Below are positions 57,677 through 64,000 of a stretch of DNA of 64,000 bases, piece after piece. Source of the stretch: Curvularia sp. ZM96 (Eukaryota > Ascomycota > Dothideomycetes > Pleosporales > Pleosporaceae); the NCBI GenBank assembly GCA_022457065.1, contig JAJGBQ010000001.1, positions 5,456,001 through 5,520,000 of the forward strand. The letters run 5' to 3'. Position 1 is the first letter of the stretch; each line of letters starts with the position of its first letter. Made by a program: the position numbers and the translations under genes. The notes below the pieces were generated by a model that saw nothing but the letters and a program-made list of their open reading frames with translations, was not told the origin of the DNA and did not search any database.

Positions 57677-58175
57677 AGGTCGTCTACACCTTTCCTACAT
57701 GAACCACGACGATTTGGATTGCTTTTTTCTTGCTTCGCATCTGTATGACTATATCTTGGTTCGCGGCTCTTAAATAGAGCAACGGTACATTAGGAAAAGG
57801 CGTTTTCTTCGTGTGTATGTGCCATAATAACTTGGCCCAACACTTGAAATTTCTCTTTTGACATGTGTACATATATTCCCCTCTCACGCATCTGGAAAAA
57901 GTTGAGCAAACAGCAAATGACGCAATTTGCGACTTGTACTGTAATATTAGCTATGACGGACATGATTACCAAAAAAAAAGAGCCTTGGAAGAGGGAGTGA
58001 CAGAGTCCGAGAGAAAGGTCAATTGACGCTGCTTTCTTCTCCAACCTGTCAGTTTGAAGATATATTTCTTTGTTTGTGACGCCAGCCATTTTTAAACGCC
58101 AGCCCATGCAATTGTTGTACAGCCAATCGGCCCATCTGGTATTCAATTTCGTCAAGGTCCCAAACCGGGATACAT
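57677..58175. other. convergent intergenic region
   Basis: 3' flanks of MGE1 and RPB3, 499 bases and AT-rich. No gene. Confidence 0.5.
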
Positions 58176-59290
58176 CTACCAGCCCTGGCCATAAGGTGTA
58201 GCACCATATGGCGTAGTGCCTCCTTGCGCAGCACCGCCCCATGAACTGGCACCACCATAGCCTCCAGGGCCTCCCACTGGCGTGTAGCCACCTGCGTCGC
58301 CATAGCCACCCCCGTTCAACATGGGGCTCTGTGCACCGCCAAAGTCCTCGGGGTCTCCGACGCCACCAGACAGCTCTTTGAGAACTTCTGCGAGTTTGAT
58401 TTGTAACCGTTGGATTCCTTTTGTGACAATCTGGTCAGGTTCGATACCGCCGACTGTCTCCACGTCGTAGAAGAAGCGTGTAGGTACGGCATTGTAGTTG
58501 AAGGGTTCGTCGGGGTTGGGCGGGCCGCCATCGAGGTTGATACGGGCTTCGTCCTTGGGCCTACGAGCATGTTGTTAGTTTGATGCTGTCTCCCCAGCAA
58601 GCAGGGTCTACACGTACCACTCCTTTTCTGGATCTTCCTCGTGCCAGTAGTCCAAGTGGTGCAGTTTGTTTGCAGGGTCGTACTCGAATCCGATGGCTGC
58701 GCTAGGTGCCCACTTTGCGTGTTCCTTTGCAATACCCTTCTTTGCGATGCACTTCATGTTGATGGCCTGGCCTCTGCGCAACTTTACAATACAGCTGCCC
58801 GTTCCCTCTGAATCCGTAATCACCGGCCGTCCCAGCTCATCATTTGGCGGTCTCGACTCGATGACCAGGTCGCGCGCATACACCTTCATGATCTCGCTGC
58901 CTGTACATTTCGCATTGAGAGTAAGGACGACGCTGCAGTTGTCACAGTAGCCTTCGCAGTCGCAGTCGCGCGAGTACAGAAGGTCGTCTACGCCTTTTGA
59001 ACACAAGGGGATGAGACCAAGGCGGTGGCAGACGAACTCGTCAGCGAGAACAGATGTGTTGTCAAACACTTCCACAACGTCGATCGCAAGCGTCGGGATC
59101 TCGGCGAGCATTACACGGCGAAGTGCGTTTGCGGTTTCTAGATTGAAGTTTTGGACGATGAAGTGAGCACGCTGGTTGTCGGCCTGCGCATGGCTGTGTT
59201 AGCTCGACGAGTCAGCCAAGGTAGACAGAGCGGGCAGTGTACCTGGAGAAAGCGGACGTTGATTTGGCCGCCATCTGGATCGTAGTCCAT
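58176..59290 (-). CDS. RPB3: RNA polymerase II subunit RPB3
   Basis: Predicted 332-residue alpha-like subunit that dimerises with Rpb11 to nucleate Pol II assembly. The exons are 59243-59290, 58618-59183 and 58176-58560. Exon 1 encodes MDYDPDGGQINVRFLQ. The alpha motif ANALRRVMLAEIPTLAID, DEFVCHRLGLIPL, and the zinc-binding Cys cluster DCDCEGYCDNCSV follow. The dimerisation and C-terminal regions include GFEYDPANKLHHLDYW, VPTRFFYDVETVGGI and IQRLQIKLAEVL. The last 60 residues are a Gly/Tyr-rich tail ending ATPYGQGW, absent from yeast Rpb3 but plausible in filamentous fungi. Both introns (59 and 57 nt) restore conserved sequence. Confidence 0.96.
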
Positions 59291-60580
59291 CGCGTCGGCG
59301 TGTGAGCGAGAAGGGGGCTGAGGAGTTGCGGAACGCGCGAGGAAGCCGAGGTGTCAAGGCGACCAGGACGGAAGACGGACAAGTACGTGTTGGCGTGTGT
59401 GGGGTGGCTGGCTAGGGTTGTCGTGGTATACGGAGATTCTTTGAGGTGAGTCTGGAGCGGAGAGGCCTAAGCCGATTGCGGCTGGAGACTGCATGCGCCA
59501 CACCCGCGCCACAGATTGGTAATGCGATGCCTCGCATGACTTGCGATACTCCTTAGAATTTTGGAGCTTAGTACGTACGTGATGAAAACTCATTCAAGAA
59601 TTAGATCGAAGAACTCTCGGAAATGAACTGTGGCATTGTTGTTTGGCTATGAGTCTACACGACTCAGCTACCACAGTGGACTTGCAAATGCGATAACAGT
59701 TGATAGCGGGAAAAGGAAACGTCACGGATGAGTAAGTCTGCTGAGCTTGCGTACTCCGACACGTTGGCAAGATAGACAATGACTCTGTCTAGCCTTGCAC
59801 ATGAGATGTTTGAGACACTTGTTACCAAAACATACGCGGCGAATGAGGCACAGGGGAAGCCGTTCAGCATGAGACATAAGAATGTTATCGGCTGACAAAG
59901 GCGGCATGCGCCAGGCTACCTAGGACCGCGTTGCCTGCCAAATCAATCCAAAAGATATATTGCTATGTTGTACCGTACGGCGCAGTCCTAGTAGGATGCC
60001 AGTTGTTGAGTCTGCGGTCGATCAAAGACCAGTATTCCTGGCCAGTCGGACAGTCGAAGGCCGTCGCAGCATGTCTGCCGTGCAGTCCAGACAAGGTCAA
60101 GGCGGACACTAACAGTAGACCTGGCACTTGAGTGCTGGACAAGCAATATCGGGTGGAGCAAAGCAGAGACTACTGGAATTCGCCTTGGGCCGTTTGGGGC
60201 TGAGTGGACGATGAGTGAGCACCAACAAGGCTGAGGCCTTTCGCCTTTTCTCGACGTGTTGTGCTTTTGTCTGGCTAGGTTTGGTCCAGGACGCGTCCGC
60301 CGCGGTCCGTGACCGATCCAAAGCGCAGCGTGTTGAGGAGGAGACGATGGGGCAGTGCAGTGACGCCCAGTCTGGACATGGTTGCGGGCGTGGTGAGGGC
60401 CGAGTTCTAGGCTTGGCGAATGAGGCGGAGCAACGCTTGCTGGTGGCATGCGGAGCTGGAACCATCCGTCAGAGGACCACATTGGATATAAGACTCTCGT
60501 CGTCACGACGTGGTCCTCCAACCCACTACAGTTGTTCACACAGCAGGCATACTCTCAAAATATTTCTGTGTTCAGTATCC
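59291..60580. other. 1.3-kb divergent intergenic region
   Basis: Upstream regions of RPB3 and the calcipressin gene. I find no gene or striking repeat. Confidence 0.5.
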
Positions 60581-61426
60581 ATGATCGCAAGCATGCAGGC
60601 CACCATACCATCGCCACAACGCTCTCGCGCATCCTCACGAAGCAAGTCGCCGCTTTCCATCGACCTGTCGGATCTGCCCCCACTGGTTGAGCCATCACCA
60701 CCGTCAAACACTCTCATCATCACCGTAAGTAACATGTCCGGCGACTGCAACTACAATGCTGACAAGGCTTAGAATCTTTTGGCCCCGGAAATCTTCCATC
60801 TGTCTACCCTTACTGAGATCCGCGAGACAATCAACCAGCATGCGAGAGTGCATACATGGGCGCCACTCAAGTCCTTCCGTCGCATAGTAGTCTCCTTCTT
60901 CGACACCGACTCAGCGATACAAGTCCGACAGGCGCTTGACGGCGAGCAGCTTATGGGCTTTCGCATCCGTGTATACTTCGGTGTAAACACACCGATGAAT
61001 CCAACCGACCAGCACCTGGCACTGCCCAAGTCAGATCGACTCTTCTTTATCTCGCCACCACCGTCGCCACCTATGGGCTGGGAAATCAGGGAGGAAGATG
61101 CGCCCAACACCATCGTCCATGCCGAGGATCTGGCAGCAGCGCTGGCAAAGCTGCACGCAAACCCAGAGGCATCATCGCCTACCTCTGAGCATGGAGCCAC
61201 CCCGATTACCAGGAGGCGGACAGGCAGTACGACTGTCGTCTACCACCCAGAGGACCATGGCGACTCACCAAACCTTCCAGCCATCTCCGTCGAAGACACG
61301 ACTGAAACACCCGAGCCCTCCACGCCACTCGATACCATGGAAGGCGTCGAGGGACCTATTGCTTCACAAAAGGCACAAGGCATAACTGTCAGCACCGCTC
61401 GGCCACCGGTCGAGCTGATGCATTAG
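60581..61426 (+). CDS. RCN1: calcipressin (RCAN), calcineurin regulator
   Basis: Predicted 265-residue regulator of calcineurin. The exons are 60581-60724 and 60773-61426. The N-terminus is Ser/Arg-rich and precedes an RRM-like fold: LIITNLLAPEIFHLSTLTEI, FRRIVVSFFDTDSAIQVRQAL, FRIRVYFG. The family signature FFISPPPSPPMGWEIREEDAPN follows, including the SPPxSPP element whose phosphorylation switches RCAN between inhibitor and activator. The C-terminal 100 residues are Thr/Pro-rich and disordered, with repeated TPEPSTPLD-like phosphosites. Whether its expression is calcineurin-dependent is unknown; I found no clear Crz1 site. Confidence 0.93.
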
Positions 61427-62169
61427 AATGTTTCGTTACTCTCTGTTCGTTTCTTTGTGTAGTTTCCTTTCTCTCTCTGTGTTATAAAAAAAGTACCACA
61501 TGCGCACGTTTCAACAGCATGGCACGGCTTCGGCGTTTTTGGTTTGAGCGTCTGGGAAACGCTCGGTTCTGAGTTTGTTAGATGCATCGGGTCTGGTGTG
61601 GCAATGAATAGCGGGAGCCTACAGAGTAGTAGTATAGAACTCGGTCTTCCTCGGGTTACTATGTACATGTGTTAAATGAGACAAATACGTTCAATCAAAT
61701 ACTGCACTGCCATATGCGATAATGAATTGACACGTGCTCTCAAGTCTGGCAGGACATCTAGACGTCGAAATGACTCTTGAATCTGTTAAATGAAGATATT
61801 GTCGCAAGGCCTCTGTCGCTAGGTGTAAGGAGGGTGTACCATGCAAATTACGTGCTCATGTGAAGTACTCGCATAAGAGCATTAATCATGAAACCGATAC
61901 CTTCGTACAAAAATCTCCCTTGCAGATTGAATCGCAAACTTTCATGGTAAACGTTCGCTGGCCACAAGTCGATAGGACTAGTATGGTTACGCAGCCAAGG
62001 TTCGCGTAGTTCCTGATGATCTGCACGTGACGCGCCAAGCGCACTAGCGCGCACCACTCAAGCGAGGTCCGTCGAAAACTATCATTTCGGAAATCTCGAA
62101 CTCAGACTCTCACGACGACCACATACTAACGTTGCAGCTTCCGCACGCCGTCGAGACGCCGCAGTCAAG
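61427..62169. promoter_or_regulatory. RPS6 upstream region with probable leader intron acceptor
   Basis: TACTAAC followed by TTGCAG near 62124-62138 looks like a branch site and acceptor, about 30 bases before the RPS6 ATG. This suggests an intron in the 5' leader, common in ribosomal protein genes. The donor is not identified. Confidence 0.4.
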
Positions 62170-63087
62170 ATGAAGCTCAACATCTCCTACCCCAACAATG
62201 GCACTCAGAAGCTGATTGAAGTCGACGACGAGCGCAAGCTCCGTGTCTTCATGGACCGCCGCATGGGTCACGAAGTCCCTGGCGACAGCGTCGGCGACGA
62301 GTTCAAGGGCTACATCTTCAGGATTACCGGTGGTAACGACAAGCAAGGTTTCCCCATGAAGCAGGGTGTTATGCACCCTACTCGTGTCCGACTCCTGCTC
62401 GCTGACGGCCACTCCTGCTACCGCCCCCGCCGCACTGGTGAGCGCAAGAGGAAGTCCGTTCGTGGCTGCATTGTCGGCATGGACCTTTCCGTCCTGGCTC
62501 TCAGCATCGTCAAGAAGGGCGACGAGGACATCCCCGGCCTTACCGACATTGTCCACCCCAAGCGCCTCGGTCCCAAGCGCGCCACCAAGATCCGCCGCTT
62601 CTTCGGTCTCAGCAAGGAAGATGATGTGAGTTTTCTCATAGCTTCTTCGCCAATCCTGCTTTATTCAGCGGATTGAGTCTCGCTCTATCCTGCTATCAGC
62701 AGCGCATTGAGTCTGAGCAAGAAGTGAGCCTAGAAAGTAGAAAGGTTTGAGCACTAACAATTACTCTTGTAGGTCCGCAAGTTCGTCATCCGCCGTGAGG
62801 TCCAGCCCAAGAAGGAGGGCGCTAAGCCCTACACCAAGGCCCCCAGGATCCAGCGTCTGGTTACTCCTCAGCGTCTGCAGCACAAGCGCCACAGGCTCGC
62901 ACTCAAGCGCCGCCGGGCGGAGGCTTCCAAGGATGCTGCCGTATGTGCCCCTTACACTACTCTATCGAACCGAATACTAACATCGTGGCAGAACGAGTAC
63001 GCTCAGATCCTTTCCAAGCGCATCAACGAGGCCAAGACTGCCCACGACGAGGCCCGCAAGAGGAGGGCGTCTTCCATGAAGCACTAG
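62170..63087 (+). CDS. RPS6: 40S ribosomal protein S6
   Basis: Predicted 239-residue small-subunit protein eS6. The exons are 62170-62625, 62773-62940 and 62992-63087. MKLNISYPNNGTQKLIEVDDE, MGHEVPGDSVGDEFKGYIFRITGGNDKQGFPMKQGV and the RLLLADGHSCYRPRRTGERKRKSVRGC block are nearly invariant. The basic C-terminal helix ends KRRASSMKH, keeping the RRxSS phosphorylation site for S6 or AGC kinases as in yeast. Codon use is strongly biased to C-ending codons, as expected for high expression. The first coding intron is 147 nt. Confidence 0.97.
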
Positions 63088-64000
63088 AGGATCATCATGA
63101 ATTCATGATTGGGTCGTGACATGGTTACATTGGCGTCGGCATGAAAAACAAGGGAGTGGGCTCCTATATCTGAATGAAAACTTCGGGCATTCTAGGGGAT
63201 AGGCGCTTCTCATACCACTGACTGTTTCAAGCAGTTGTCTGAATAAACAATTGCATCACTTCACGACCGTCTCACATGCTCCTTGTATTCCACCTACTTG
63301 GCTTCCTCGTTGTCTTCTACATTGCCACAGCTGACCTTTTGTACTTTCAAGAACCTTGTGCTGCCATGACCATTCAACCACGACAGATTATCATTTACCT
63401 CATTCGCAGTGCTCTGATCATACATTGCTACCATCGCTTTTAGGCACGCTCATCTGCAAAGCCTTCGACCTATCATCTGGGCACCCAGTCGTCTCATCTG
63501 ATTACTGCGCCCTGCCGCTCAATATCCCTAGCATAGGGTCCTTCTAGGATGTCGCTCCCCCCTAATAAGCCCGTCGTTCCATCGCCCAACAGACCACCGG
63601 ATTGCACACTGCCCCGACGATCCGACCATATCTCATGGAAACGAATTGCCATATCACTAGCCGCAACTACGATACATCCTTCCTCCACACCTCTCCTTGA
63701 CCAGACACCATCTTCCCCTCTTGATCTTCCGTTGTTGCCGTCTCTGCCCATCTGCGCGCCGCTCGCAGGCCCACCCGGATATGCAACGGCACACAGAGCG
63801 CGATTTTCGTCGTACCAGGGAACGGCAGCAAGCTGCTCGCAGCTCGGCCACGCGAACACAGCAATACGGTAAGGATGTTCGGGTTGTGCAAAGCCGAAAG
63901 TCGCAGCTATCTCCCGCCGCGTCTGCGACCAAATGAGACTGGTAACCTGGGCTGCGCAGTCGATGGTTGTAAGACAAGTGCCAGAGCGTGTATGGTAAAA
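63088..64000. other. RPS6 3' flank and unresolved right edge
   Basis: After the RPS6 tail, a plus-strand frame opens at 63549 (MSLPPNKPVVPSPNRPP) and runs about 107 codons. A second frame at about 63765-63900 is Arg/Gln-rich (MQRHTERDFRRTRERQQ) and could follow a splice. Neither shows a known domain. This may be the 5' end of a gene continuing beyond the window, or a leader. Confidence 0.25.

Noticed and set aside
1..64000. CRISPR array or prokaryotic operon structure
   Set aside because: No regularly spaced repeats; introns and gene content are clearly fungal.

Overview
The window is nuclear DNA of a filamentous ascomycete. The genes are compact and carry short GT-AG introns, mostly 46-90 nt, with CTAAC/TGAC-like branch points. 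Starts often have a CACCATG context. The proteins include a Uds1 (septation) domain protein, fungal RPB3 with a Gly-rich tail, Rec8, Ubp6, Ipi1 and ARPC4. General gene content and style suggest Pezizomycotina, perhaps Dothideomycetes; that class-level guess is inference.

Left arm (1-7.9 kb): five minus-strand genes in a row encode a cytochrome P450, a signal-anchored SGNH/GDSL hydrolase, a PRISE-type enone reductase-like protein, a carbonyl-reductase-like SDR and a small secreted protein. The four enzymes could belong to one small catabolic or secondary-metabolic pathway, but no backbone synthase, transporter or regulator is visible.

Middle (8-38 kb): this is ordinary dense genome. In order it holds a SNF2/Rad5-like ATPase, acetylornithine aminotransferase, an intron-containing tRNA-Met, a 412-aa orphan, a D-threonine-aldolase-like PLP enzyme, a membrane-anchored GH16 protein, an Mpv17-family protein, Ipi1, a roadblock dynein light chain, a DUF1348 protein, a Prx5/PMP20 peroxiredoxin, ARPC4, Ubp6, Rec8, an SDR, a mitochondrial dicarboxylate carrier and mitochondrial Phe-tRNA synthetase. 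Neighbours are mostly divergent or convergent pairs with 100-400 bp spacers. Several promoters carry recognisable stress-type sites.

Right arm (38-64 kb): two long gene-poor stretches (about 6.8 kb and 4.9 kb) flank a Uds1-domain gene and PRPP synthetase. They hold only short tandem repeats and base-skewed tracts. After them come a PrpF-like protein with a long charged tail, mitochondrial GrpE (Mge1), RPB3, a calcipressin and ribosomal protein S6, with unresolved sequence at the right edge.

I reconstructed exon structures by hand from splice signals and reading-frame continuity. The most notable structural results are a 5-nt micro-exon in the dicarboxylate carrier, an ATG-only first coding exon in ARPC4, and a 261-nt frame-preserving, stop-free intron in Rec8. 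I found no CRISPR array, intact transposon, virus or toxin gene. I found no clear candidate for an undescribed multi-gene system beyond the left-arm enzyme group.
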